From the NCBI GenBank assembly GCA_944548615.1, contig OX155980.1, positions 57,114,079 through 57,178,078 of the forward strand: DNA of 64,000 nt, read 5' to 3'. The stretch comes from Micropterix aruncella. Taxonomy: Eukaryota > Arthropoda > Insecta > Lepidoptera > Micropterigidae. Each line of letters starts with the position of its first letter. Position 1 is the first letter of the stretch. The notes below the pieces were generated by a model. The model was not told the origin of the DNA. It saw only the letters and a list, made by a program, of their open reading frames with translations, and searched no databases. This document shows, in pieces, positions 1-9,344 of the stretch. Made by a program: the position numbers and the translations under genes.

Positions 1-270
1 TCTGAAAAAAGTGTTATTTTGATTTACCGGAGCTTTCATCTAGGGTTGCGATTTACATTCACAATCATACACTTAGAAATCATACACTTAGAAATCTATA
101 TACCTGTGATAAATACATGCATACAAAAATCAAGGATACCTTTGGGATGAAGAATAGTCGAGCTAAAAGAGTCTGGATTTATAATAATAATGTAAAACAA
201 AAATTAAAATGATTCAATTAATGATCACTTCGGTGAAACATTCTTAACGCCAGAAAATTTGTGATTGCAG

Positions 271-657
271 ATTCAAATGTATGGCCAAATTTTCCATAAG
301 CTGGGTTCGCTGTTGCCGGTGCCAGATGCAGACCATAAATTTCTGCAAATCTTTTTCATGGGTAATTCACGGGAAGAAGTGCAGCAACGATGTGCTTACA
401 ATCCAAAGACAAAGGAACACATTGTTCAGCAGTTGCAGACATTTTTTCATGAACACAATGCGTTGGTGGCATTATTTAAAACTGCACTTGACCGAATGCC
501 CTCTGATAACCACCAAATCGTTATTAGAGCAGACAAAACTCCAGCTGGGGAACATTCTCGGCGCTTCAATGCTCCAACGATTGATGATGTCGCCTTATGG
601 TTGGCGAACACTCCGATAACCGTGACATTGTATTGCATCGCCTTAACAACCAGTTGA
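271..657 (+). pseudogene. Helitron RepHel, Rep-side exon (unit 0)
   Basis: The reading frame starts right after a good intron acceptor (TTGTGATTGCAG ending at 270) and encodes the region usually annotated Helitron_like_N. Recognisable blocks are GSLLPVPDADHKFLQIFF, then HEHNALVALFKTALDRMPSD, then RADKTPAGEHSRRFNAPTID. This unit keeps the first 43 residues of the exon, which units 1-3 lack. A 4-bp deletion at about 590 shifts the frame, which ends at 657. The canonical continuation (SYDALQYPILFWQGEDGYD) is still present downstream in another frame. The HUH nickase motifs of a complete Rep lie further downstream in the family and are absent here, removed by the internal deletion. Confidence 0.85.
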
Positions 658-660
658 CAC

Positions 661-1131
661 GTGTTTATGAAACTCATCGATCGTATGACGCCTTACAATA
701 TCCGATATTGTTTTGGCAAGGAGAAGATGGCTACGACTTCACGACACATCACGTGCAACATTTCTAAAAATTCTGCAATGGCGCGAGTGCTTCAAACATG
801 TAGAATTATCATCTGGGATGAATGCACAATGGCTCACAAACGAGCGTTGGAGGCTCTGGACCGAACGATGAGAGACTTGCGCGATAATCAAACTATCTTC
901 GGTGGTGTAATGATACTCTTAGCCGGTGATTTTCGACAAACTCTTCCTGTGATTCCACGTTCAACAGCAGCCGACGAATTAAATGCGTGTTTGAAAGCGT
1001 CCGCATTATGGAGACACGTGAAGACGCTGAAATTCACGACGAACATGCGTGTCCAACTCCAGAATGATCAATCGGCGGAAGTTTTTTCGAGACAATTGCT
1101 GGACATTGGGAATGGAAACGTTCTGCATTAA
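661..1131 (+). pseudogene. Helitron PIF1-like helicase fragment (unit 0)
   Basis: The recognisable part begins at about 750 (TCNISKNSAMARVLQTC) and contains the Walker B-like motif IIWDECTMAHK and the motif III block GDFRQTLPVI, followed by ALWRHVKTLKFTTNMRV. These are diagnostic of the PIF1-type helicase half of Helitron RepHel. The Walker A (GxxGTGKT-type) motif is missing, because the deletion joins the Rep-side region directly to a point between motifs I and II. The frame stops after IGNGNVLH, and about 70 bp later the 3' terminus begins. No ATPase activity is expected. Confidence 0.88.
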
Positions 1132-1178
1132 AATACATTCCATTCTATTTGAAAAAAAATCACTTAGTTTCAGATTTT

Positions 1179-1210
1179 GGCGAGACGAAGTTCGCCGGGT
1201 TCCGCTAGTC
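1179..1210 (+). other. Helitron 3' terminus fused to next 5' terminus (junction 0/1)
   Basis: Stem GGCGA (1179-1183) pairs with TCGCC (1192-1196) across an 8-nt loop; CTAG follows at 1205-1208 and TC of the next unit at 1209-1210. A subterminal hairpin followed by CTRR is the standard Helitron 3' end, thought to mark termination of rolling-circle replication. Confidence 0.9.
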
Positions 1211-1624
1211 TATATAATAAAAATGAGTCGGGTTTTATGTATGTTACCTAATAACTCACGAGCGCCTGGCCCGATTTGAACGATTCTTTTTTTGTTTTGT
1301 TCGTAATCATTTCGGTGTTGCTATAGGATATAAAAAAATTGGAAAATCTCTCGGAAAAGTGAGAAAAATGAGAAAAACCAAAAATTATTTTTGTACCGAG
1401 TTCGGCCAATAGATGGCGCGGTTTGACAAGAATAAAAATACGAAAATTCGAAAATCAAGATGGCGGCACGGCGTGAAAACTGACATTTGACAGATAAGTT
1501 GAATTTTACGAATTTTTCATAGCGTTTTCGTGTTTTCGTGATTCTGAAGGTAAATCAAGTGAATTAAGTGAATTTGTGTAATTCGTGAATGTTTTTCCAG
1601 GTTTTGCAATCATTTTTCACAGTT

Positions 1625-2110
1625 ATGCCCTTGCCCAGACGCTCCAATCTCAGCAAGGTGACCGGTCGAGCGAGACGACAAAGAGAGGTTCGAGCAACTG
1701 AAAACGATGAGGATCGCCAAGAAATGAATGAAGCGACACGTATACGTAATGTTGCAGTGCGAAGACGATTGAATTTGAGACAAAACACATACAGAGAGGC
1801 TTTCTATTATGATCTGGCGATACAATACAGCGATTATGAATGCGTGCAAATTGGAGAAATGGACCATTTGTGCCAATATTGCAGTGCCTTGAAGTACCGC
1901 CACGAACCACTTGGTTTGTGTTGCGCAGGGGGTAAAATGAGATTGACACCATTGGTTCCACCACCAGAACCATTAGGATCGTTGTTGTCTGGAAATGCAC
2001 CAGATTCTAAGCATTTTCTGTCGAACATACAATATTACAATAATTGCTTCCAAATGACTTCATTTGGTGCAACACATATTGTTCGCGACAATTTTATGCC
2101 CACAGTAAAG
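1625..2110 (+). pseudogene. Helitron RepHel N-terminal exon (unit 1)
   Basis: This exon encodes 162 residues from the ATG at 1625 to a GT donor at 2111 (AAAG|GTAATT). It has a basic start (MPLPRRSNLSKVTGRARRQR), then a cysteine motif CQYC...CC within GLCCAGGKMRL, and ends NFMPTVK. This matches the N-terminal region of Helitron RepHel proteins of insects. An upstream in-frame ATG at 1589 exists, but TTTTTCCAG|G at 1592-1601 looks like an acceptor of a short 5' UTR intron (donor GG|GTAAAT near 1550), so 1625 is preferred. Spliced to the exon at 2837, the frame stays open. Confidence 0.75.
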
Positions 2111-2836
2111 GTAATTGCTGCACACTTATTTACAAATTTATTTATTTTATTTTTATTCATTATACAACTCAAAAAGTTACGGATTATGCCCAAAAATATT
2201 TTTAACGTTAAGCCAATATCAGAAAATTGAATTCCATCGCACAATCCAGTGGCAATGTCACCTAACTAGGCCGGGACCTGTTCTAAGGTAGATATAGGGA
2301 CTAAATAAAAGAACAATTGAGATGTAAATAAATATATATACATATACATATACACATATCGGCTAAACTCATTTTTCTTTCAAGTAGAGTAAAGTAACTC
2401 CACTTAGTGGGCAAAAAAGGTGCGTAATGCTGATATAAAACCAGAGTAACTCAAAAATAACATAAAACATGAGTTAATACAAGGTTAAAAAAATGTTAGC
2501 TTCATGGATGTAATATTAGATTTTTTATATCTCCCATAGTTATTATAAAATCAGGTTATCGTCATTTCTGAAAAAAGTGTTATTTTGATTTACCGGAGCT
2601 TTCATCTAGGGTTGCGATTTACATTCACAATCATACACTTAGAAATCATACACTTAGAAATCTATATACCTGTGATAAATACATGCATACAAAAATCAAG
2701 GATACCTTTGGGATGAAGAATAGTCGAGCTAAAAGAGTCTGGATTTATAATAATAATGTAAAACAAAAATTAAAATGATTCAATTAATGATCACTTCGGT
2801 GAAATATTCTTAACGCCAGAAAATTTGTGATTGCAG
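2111..2836 (+). other. Probable RepHel intron (unit 1)
   Basis: A donor GTAATT at 2111 and an acceptor TGATTGCAG ending at 2836 bracket 726 bp of AT-rich DNA full of stops. Joining them keeps frame between the N-terminal exon and the Rep-side exon. The same structure sits at 4548-5273 and 6985-7710. The interval contains a tandem pair of ATCATACACTTAGAAATC-like 17-mers near 2630. Splicing is inferred from signals and frame only. Confidence 0.6.
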
Positions 2837-3181
2837 AATCCAAAGACAAAGGAACACATTGTTCAGCAGTTGCAGACATTTTTTCATGAACACAATGCGT
2901 TGGTGGCATTATTTAAAACTGCACTTGACCGAATGCCCTCTGATAACCACCAAATCGTTATTAGAGCAGACAAAACTCCAGCTGGGGAACATTCTCGGCG
3001 CTTCAATGCTCCAACGATTGATGATGTCGCCATTATTATGGTTGGCGAACACTCCGATAACCGTGACATTGTATTGCATCGCCGTAACAACCAGTTGACA
3101 CGTGTTTATGAAACTCATCGATGGTATGACGCCTTACAATATCCGATATTGTTTTGGCAAGGAGAAGATGGCTACGACTGA
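2837..3181 (+). pseudogene. Helitron RepHel, Rep-side exon (unit 1)
   Basis: The frame runs from NPKTKEHIVQQ through FKTALDRMPSDNHQIVIRAD, the intact DDVAIIMVGEHSDNRDIVLH block, and YDALQYPILFWQGEDGYD, and then stops at 3181. The stop is caused by a 4-bp TCAC deletion absent from the other units. This is the most family-like version of the Rep-side region in the array. It lacks the first 43 residues of the exon seen in unit 0. Confidence 0.83.
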
Positions 3182-3214
3182 CACATCACGTGCAACATTT
3201 CTAAAAATTCTGCA

Positions 3215-3568
3215 ATGGCGCGAGTGCTTCAAACATGTAGAATTATCATCTGGGATGAATGCACAATGGCTCACAAACGAGCGTTGGAGGCTCTGGACCG
3301 AACGATGAGAGACTTGCGCGATAATCAAACTATCTTCGGTGGTGTAATGATACTCTTAGCCGGTGATTTTCGACAAACTCTTCCTGTGATTCCACGTTCA
3401 ACAGCAGCCGACGAATTAAATGCGTGTTTGAAAGCGTCCGCATTATGGAGACACGTGAAGACGCTGAAATTCACGACGAACATGCGTGTCCAACTCCAGA
3501 ATGATCAATCGGCGGAAGTTTTTTCGAGACAATTGCTGGACATTGGGAATGGAAACGTTCTGCATTAA
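3215..3568 (+). pseudogene. Helitron PIF1-like helicase fragment (unit 1)
   Basis: The fragment is 117 residues from MARVLQTC with WDECTMAHK (motif II) and GDFRQTLPVI (motif III). It is out of frame with the preceding Rep-side exon because of the 4-bp deletion near 3179. In sequence it is the same as the helicase fragments in the other units. The Walker A region is absent. Confidence 0.87.
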
Positions 3569-3615
3569 AATACATTCCATTCTATTTGAAAAAAAATCAC
3601 TTAGTTTCAGATTTT

Positions 3616-3647
3616 GGCGAGACGAAGTTCGCCGGGTTCCGCTAGTC
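3616..3647 (+). other. Helitron end-to-start junction 1/2
   Basis: The sequence is the same as at the first junction: hairpin, CTAG at 3642-3645, then TC at 3646-3647 without spacer. Confidence 0.9.
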
Positions 3648-4061
3648 TATATAATAAAAATGAGTCGGGTTTTATGTATGTTACCTAATAACTCACGAGC
3701 GCCTGGCCCGATTTGAACGATTCTTTTTTTGTTTTGTTCGTAATCATTTCGGTGTTGCTATAGGATATAAAAAAATTGGAAAATCTCTCGGAAAAGTGAG
3801 AAAAATGAGAAAAACCAAAAATTATTTTTGTACCGAGTTCGGCCAATAGATGGCGCGGTTTGACAAGAATAAAAATACGAAAATTCGAAAATCAAGATGG
3901 CGGCACGGCGTGAAAACTGACATTTGACAGATAAGTTGAATTTTACGAATTTTTCATAGCGTTTTCGTGTTTTCGTGATTCTGAAGGTAAATCAAGTGAA
4001 TTAAGTGAATTTGTGTAATTCGTGAATGTTTTTCCAGGTTTTGCAATCATTTTTCACAGTT

Positions 4062-4547
4062 ATGCCCTTGCCCAGACGCTCCAATCTCAGCAAGGTGACC
4101 GGTCGAGCGAGACGACAAAGAGAGGTTCGAGCAACTGAAAACGATGAGGATCGCCAAGAAATGAATGAAGCGACACGTATACGTAATGTTGCAGTGCGAA
4201 GACGATTGAATTTGAGACAAAACACATACAGAGAGGCTTTCTATTATGATCTGGCGATACAATACAGCGATTATGAATGCGTGCAAATTGGAGAAATGGA
4301 CCATTTGTGCCAATATTGCAGTGCCTTGAAGTACCGCCACGAACCACTTGGTTTGTGTTGCGCAGGGGGTAAAATGAGATTGACACCATTGGTTCCACCA
4401 CCAGAACCATTAGGATCGTTGTTGTCTGGAAATGCACCAGATTCTAAGCATTTTCTGTCGAACATACAATATTACAATAATTGCTTCCAAATGACTTCAT
4501 TTGGTGCAACACATATTGTTCGCGACAATTTTATGCCCACAGTAAAG
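4062..4547 (+). pseudogene. Helitron RepHel N-terminal exon (unit 2)
   Basis: This is identical at protein level to the N-terminal exon of unit 1 (162 residues, CQYC...CC motif, donor GTAATT at 4548). The absence of any difference across three 486-bp copies argues for recent duplication or gene conversion. Confidence 0.75.
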
Positions 4548-5273
4548 GTAATTGCTGCACACTTATTTACAAATTTATTTATTTTATTTTTATTCATTAT
4601 ACAACTCAAAAAGTTACGGATTATGCCCAAAAATATTTTTAACGTTAAGCCAATATCAGAAAATTGAATTCCATCGCACAATCCAGTGGCAATGTCACCT
4701 AACTAGGCCGGGACCTGTTCTAAGGTAGATATAGGGACTAAATAAAAGAACAATTGAGATGTAAATAAATATATATACATATACATATACACATATCGGC
4801 TAAACTCATTTTTCTTTCAAGTAGAGTAAAGTAACTCCACTTAGTGGGCAAAAAAGGTGCGTAATGCTGATATAAAACCAGAGTAACTCAAAAATAACAT
4901 AAAACATGAGTTAATACAAGGTTAAAAAAATGTTAGCTTCATGGATGTAATATTAGATTTTTTATATCTCCCATAGTTATTATAAAATCAGGTTATCGTC
5001 ATTTCTGAAAAAAGTGTTATTTTGATTTACCGGAGCTTTCATCTAGGGTTGCGATTTACATTCACAATCATACACTTAGAAATCATACACTTAGAAATCT
5101 ATATACCTGTGATAAATACATGCATACAAAAATCAAGGATACCTTTGGGATGAAGAATAGTCGAGCTAAAAGAGTCTGGATTTATAATAATAATGTAAAA
5201 CAAAAATTAAAATGATTCAATTAATGATCACTTCGGTGAAATATTCTTAACGCCAGAAAATTTGTGATTGCAG

Positions 5274-5531
5274 AATCCAAAGACAAAGGAACACATTGTT
5301 CAGCAGTTGCAGACATTTTTTCATGAACACAATGCGTTGGTGGCATTATTTAAAACTGCACTTGACCGAATGCCCTCTGATAACCACCAAATCGTTATTA
5401 GAGCAGACAAAACTCCAGCTGGGGAACATTCTCGGCGCTTCAATGCTCCAACGATTGATGATGTCGCCTTATGGTTGGCGAACACTCCGATAACCGTGAC
5501 ATTGTATTGCATCGCCTTAACAACCAGTTGA
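5274..5531 (+). pseudogene. Helitron RepHel, Rep-side exon (unit 2)
   Basis: The exon starts NPKTKEHIVQQ after the acceptor at 5273. The 4-bp deletion shared with unit 0 shifts the frame after TIDDVA, and it ends with a stop at 5531. The remainder of the block survives in another frame. Confidence 0.8.
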
Positions 5532-5534
5532 CAC

Positions 5535-6005
5535 GTGTTTATGAAACTCATCGATCGTATGACGCCTTACAATATCCGATATTGTTTTGGCAAGGAGAAG
5601 ATGGCTACGACTTCACGACACATCACGTGCAACATTTCTAAAAATTCTGCAATGGCGCGAGTGCTTCAAACATGTAGAATTATCATCTGGGATGAATGCA
5701 CAATGGCTCACAAACGAGCGTTGGAGGCTCTGGACCGAACGATGAGAGACTTGCGCGATAATCAAACTATCTTCGGTGGTGTAATGATACTCTTAGCCGG
5801 TGATTTTCGACAAACTCTTCCTGTGATTCCACGTTCAACAGCAGCCGACGAATTAAATGCGTGTTTGAAAGCGTCCGCATTATGGAGACACGTGAAGACG
5901 CTGAAATTCACGACGAACATGCGTGTCCAACTCCAGAATGATCAATCGGCGGAAGTTTTTTCGAGACAATTGCTGGACATTGGGAATGGAAACGTTCTGC
6001 ATTAA
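5535..6005 (+). pseudogene. Helitron PIF1-like helicase fragment (unit 2)
   Basis: The 156-residue open frame has its helicase-like part from about 5624: TCNISKNSAMARV, IIWDECTMAHK, GDFRQTLPVI. Its first 30 residues are an out-of-frame reading of the Rep-side region. It matches the unit 0 copy. Confidence 0.87.
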
Positions 6006-6052
6006 AATACATTCCATTCTATTTGAAAAAAAATCACTTAGTTTCAGATTTT

Positions 6053-6084
6053 GGCGAGACGAAGTTCGCCGGGTTCCGCTAGTC
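6053..6084 (+). other. Helitron end-to-start junction 2/3
   Basis: The sequence is the same as at the first junction: hairpin, CTAG at 6079-6082, then TC at 6083-6084. Confidence 0.9.
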
Positions 6085-6498
6085 TATATAATAAAAATGA
6101 GTCGGGTTTTATGTATGTTACCTAATAACTCACGAGCGCCTGGCCCGATTTGAACGATTCTTTTTTTGTTTTGTTCGTAATCATTTCGGTGTTGCTATAG
6201 GATATAAAAAAATTGGAAAATCTCTCGGAAAAGTGAGAAAAATGAGAAAAACCAAAAATTATTTTTGTACCGAGTTCGGCCAATAGATGGCGCGGTTTGA
6301 CAAGAATAAAAATACGAAAATTCGAAAATCAAGATGGCGGCACGGCGTGAAAACTGACATTTGACAGATAAGTTGAATTTTACGAATTTTTCATAGCGTT
6401 TTCGTGTTTTCGTGATTCTGAAGGTAAATCAAGTGAATTAAGTGAATTTGTGTAATTCGTGAATGTTTTTCCAGGTTTTGCAATCATTTTTCACAGTT

Positions 6499-6984
6499 AT
6501 GCCCTTGCCCAGACGCTCCAATCTCAGCAAGGTGACCGGTCGAGCGAGACGACAAAGAGAGGTTCGAGCAACTGAAAACGATGAGGATCGCCAAGAAATG
6601 AATGAAGCGACACGTATACGTAATGTTGCAGTGCGAAGACGATTGAATTTGAGACAAAACACATACAGAGAGGCTTTCTATTATGATCTGGCGATACAAT
6701 ACAGCGATTATGAATGCGTGCAAATTGGAGAAATGGACCATTTGTGCCAATATTGCAGTGCCTTGAAGTACCGCCACGAACCACTTGGTTTGTGTTGCGC
6801 AGGGGGTAAAATGAGATTGACACCATTGGTTCCACCACCAGAACCATTAGGATCGTTGTTGTCTGGAAATGCACCAGATTCTAAGCATTTTCTGTCGAAC
6901 ATACAATATTACAATAATTGCTTCCAAATGACTTCATTTGGTGCAACACATATTGTTCGCGACAATTTTATGCCCACAGTAAAG
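6499..6984 (+). CDS. Helitron RepHel N-terminal exon (unit 3)
   Basis: This is the same 162-residue exon as in units 1 and 2, with the GTAATT donor at 6985. It is listed as possibly coding because, in this unit only, splicing to 7711 would give one uninterrupted reading frame of about 406 codons to the stop at 8445. The predicted product would carry the N-terminal zinc-binding-like region, part of the Rep-side region and helicase motifs II-III. It would have no nickase active site and no Walker A, so it could not mobilise DNA alone. Expression is not shown. Confidence 0.55.
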
Positions 6985-7710
6985 GTAATTGCTGCACACT
7001 TATTTACAAATTTATTTATTTTATTTTTATTCATTATACAACTCAAAAAGTTACGGATTATGCCCAAAAATATTTTTAACGTTAAGCCAATATCAGAAAA
7101 TTGAATTCCATCGCACAATCCAGTGGCAATGTCACCTAACTAGGCCGGGACCTGTTCTAAGGTAGATATAGGGACTAAATAAAAGAACAATTGAGATGTA
7201 AATAAATATATATACATATACATATACACATATCGGCTAAACTCATTTTTCTTTCAAGTAGAGTAAAGTAACTCCACTTAGTGGGCAAAAAAGGTGCGTA
7301 ATGCTGATATAAAACCAGAGTAACTCAAAAATAACATAAAACATGAGTTAATACAAGGTTAAAAAAATGTTAGCTTCATGGATGTAATATTAGATTTTTT
7401 ATATCTCCCATAGTTATTATAAAATCAGGTTATCGTCATTTCTGAAAAAAGTGTTATTTTGATTTACCGGAGCTTTCATCTAGGGTTGCGATTTACATTC
7501 ACAATCATACACTTAGAAATCATACACTTAGAAATCTATATACCTGTGATAAATACATGCATACAAAAATCAAGGATACCTTTGGGATGAAGAATAGTCG
7601 AGCTAAAAGAGTCTGGATTTATAATAATAATGTAAAACAAAAATTAAAATGATTCAATTAATGATCACTTCGGTGAAATATTCTTAACGCCAGAAAATTT
7701 GTGATTGCAG

Positions 7711-8445
7711 AATCCAAAGACAAAGGAACACATTGTTCAGCAGTTGCAGACATTTTTTCATGAACACAATGCGTTGGTGGCATTATTTAAAACTGCACTT
7801 GACCGAATGCCCTCTGATAACCACCAAATCGTTATTAGAGCAGACAAAACTCCAGCTGGGGAACATTCTCGGCGCTTCAATGCTCCAACGATTGATGATG
7901 TCGCCATTATTATGGTTGGCGAACACTCCGATAACCGTGACATTGTATTGCATCGCCGTAACAACCAGTTGACACGTGTTTATGAAACTCATCGATGTAT
8001 GACGCCTTACAATATCCGATATTGTTTTGGCAAGGAGAAGATGGCTACGACTTCACGACACATCACGTGCAACATTTCTAAAAATTCTGCAATGGCGCGA
8101 GTGCTTCAAACATGTAGAATTATCATCTGGGATGAATGCACAATGGCTCACAAACGAGCGTTGGAGGCTCTGGACCGAACGATGAGAGACTTGCGCGATA
8201 ATCAAACTATCTTCGGTGGTGTAATGATACTCTTAGCCGGTGATTTTCGACAAACTCTTCCTGTGATTCCACGTTCAACAGCAGCCGACGAATTAAATGC
8301 GTGTTTGAAAGCGTCCGCATTATGGAGACACGTGAAGACGCTGAAATTCACGACGAACATGCGTGTCCAACTCCAGAATGATCAATCGGCGGAAGTTTTT
8401 TCGAGACAATTGCTGGACATTGGGAATGGAAACGTTCTGCATTAA
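7711..8445 (+). CDS. Fused Rep-side/helicase exon of Helitron (unit 3)
   Basis: This is an open frame of 244 codons after the acceptor at 7710. It starts NPKTKEHIVQQ, keeps the intact DDVAIIMVGEHSDNRDIVLH block, then after YETHR shifts to CMTPYNIRYCFGKEKMATT because of a single-base deletion near 7997. It continues in frame into TCNISKNSAMARV, WDECTMAHK and GDFRQTLPVI. The roughly 30 residues between the two true domains are out-of-frame sequence. The fusion therefore results from a deletion that happens to restore the helicase frame, not from the ancestral junction. It may be translated, but it lacks catalytic motifs. Confidence 0.6.
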   Translation, partial: NPKTKEHIVQQLQTFFHEHNALVALFKTALDRMPSDNHQIVIRADKTPAGEHSRRFNAPTIDDVAIIMVGEHSDNRDIVLHRRNNQLTRVYETHRCMTPYNIRYCFGKEKMATTSRHITCNISKNSAMARVLQTCRIIIWDECTMAHKRALEALDRTMRDLRDNQTIFGGVMILLAGDFRQTLPVIPRSTAADELNACLKASALWRHVKTLKFTTNMRVQLQNDQSAEVFSRQLLDIGNGNVLH

Positions 8446-8491
8446 AATACATTCCATTCGATTTGAAAAAAATAACTTAGTTTAGGATTTT

Positions 8492-8522
8492 GGCGAGACG
8501 AAGTTCGCCGGGTTCCGCTAGT
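8492..8522 (+). other. Outer Helitron 3' terminus
   Basis: The GGCGA/TCGCC hairpin lies at 8492-8509, CTAG at 8518-8521, and a flanking T at 8522. This is the only terminus in the array that faces non-Helitron DNA within the window. Confidence 0.9.
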
Positions 8523-8529
8523 ATTATAA

Positions 8530-9344
8530 TAACAAACGAATTTTTAAATCATATGTAGCTCTTATTTTTTTAATATTATGTACATAAAGATGTCCATTTT
8601 TGAATATGTATACAGGTTTCAATACTTAATAATTACCCACTTTAATGTTCAGATTCAGACTAATAGATCTCATTCTTCTATCTCTAAGTATTAATTCTCA
8701 GATGTTATCATATAAAAATGCGATAAATGACATTATTAATTGAATGTTACTGGTTGTTATAGGTTAAATCATTGGGTTTTTATAATAAATCAGCCCTTTA
8801 TAAAAAACTATTCATTATCAATGTTATTATAGACGACCAAATACATTGTTGTTAGTCTGGCCGTCAATGCTTTCAGCGGTGCATTCATTTCGCCGTTTCA
8901 GAAGAATTGCCAAATCGTACTGTGTAGTTGGGCAGTGTAATACCATATGCCATATATAATCAATGATAGCAGGAAGCTGTAATGTACACGGTGTTGTACA
9001 GGACCTCATATTCGAAAATAAAGCAAAATTTCAACGTTTCCGCGATTGCACAAACGATCGAAAGACAAAAGAATAACTAATTTTGAAAAAGAAATAAAAT
9101 GAGATTGCCGTGGACCCAGACCATGCATTGCGATTATGAAACTTTTTTGGACAATGAAGATATCCTTAATAGGAGTTGCAGTTCCCCACAATAACGCACC
9201 ATGATGCCGGTGCGATTCCACGAAAGCGCGATAAGTTGATATCCCCTCGGCCATGTCCATAAAGACTTTGACTCGCAAAACAGCGTAGCACTCGGACAGT
9301 TTGTTATTAACAAGCTCAATTTGCAGATGCCAAGACAAACTCAT
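8530..9344 (-). pseudogene. Decayed LINE 3' end with RT C-terminal remnant
   Basis: On the minus strand, 9344-9006 reads as a broken C-terminal reverse-transcriptase tail: a block like RAFVESHRHHGALLWGTA, then IKDIFIVQKSFIIAMHGLGP. This corresponds to the common LINE pattern 'SHLxYGxxLWG...IFxxQKxxIRxxxGLxP'. Frameshifts follow. The sequence at 8530-8850 matches two other places in the window (16590-16950 in the same orientation; 30580-30890 reversed), so it is probably the 3' part of the same LINE family. The clade is not certain (Jockey, CR1 or RTE-like). Confidence 0.6.

Larger units (their letters stand above)
1..1208 (+). mobile_element. Helitron unit 0 (right half only)
   Basis: This is the 3' half of a Helitron whose 5' half lies outside the window. 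It contains the end of the large intron, a Rep-side exon, a helicase fragment and the 3' terminus (hairpin 1179-1196, CTAG 1205-1208). It is the only unit that keeps 129 bp (271-399) directly after the intron acceptor; the other units lack exactly this stretch. It shares with unit 2 a 4-bp deletion near 590 and a G-to-T change near 643. Confidence 0.9.
1209..3645 (+). mobile_element. Helitron unit 1 (complete, internally deleted)
   Basis: The unit runs from the TC start to the CTAG end and is 2437 bp long. Full autonomous Helitrons are usually several kb longer and encode a RepHel protein of well over 1000 residues. Here only the N-terminal region, part of the Rep-side region and part of the helicase remain. 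Its Rep-side exon keeps the longer ATTATTATGG version, shared with unit 3, but it also has a private 4-bp TCAC deletion near 3179 that creates a stop. It is non-autonomous by inspection. Confidence 0.9.
3646..6082 (+). mobile_element. Helitron unit 2 (complete, internally deleted)
   Basis: This unit is 2437 bp long, with TC at 3646 and CTAG at 6079-6082. It carries the same 4-bp deletion and G-to-T change as unit 0, so the Rep-side frame stops at 5531 and the helicase fragment is open only in a different frame. Like units 1 and 3 it lacks the 129 bp after the intron acceptor. The left half looks identical to the left halves of units 1 and 3. Confidence 0.9.
1..8521 (+). repeat. Head-to-tail tandem array of Helitron units
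   Basis: Three complete units of 2437, 2437 and 2439 bp follow the right half of a fourth. Each unit begins TCTATATAATAAAAATGAG and ends with a short GC hairpin followed by CTAG. At each of the three internal junctions CTAG is followed immediately by the TC of the next unit, with no spacer or target T between them. After the last CTAG the sequence continues with T and unrelated DNA, as expected for insertion at an A|T site. The units are nearly identical and differ mainly by a few small indels. The array runs off the left edge of the window, so the total copy number is unknown. Confidence 0.93.
6083..8521 (+). mobile_element. Helitron unit 3 (terminal unit of the array)
   Basis: This unit is 2439 bp long, with TC at 6083 and CTAG at 8518-8521, followed by T of unrelated flanking DNA. 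It shares the Rep-side variants of unit 1. A one-base deletion near 7997 (GATGTATG instead of GATGGTATG) brings the Rep-side and helicase frames together. Its last 80 bp before the hairpin differ from the other three copies at several positions, so the outer 3' end has a different history from the internal junctions. Confidence 0.9.

Noticed and set aside
1564..2244. Minus-strand open frames opposite the Helitron N-terminal exon (and repeats at +2437 and +4874)
   Set aside because: They are antisense shadows of a recognisable exon and have no similarity of their own.
1..8521. CRISPR or satellite explanation for the 2.4-kb periodicity
   Set aside because: Units have Helitron termini, exons and a helicase; spacers do not exist.
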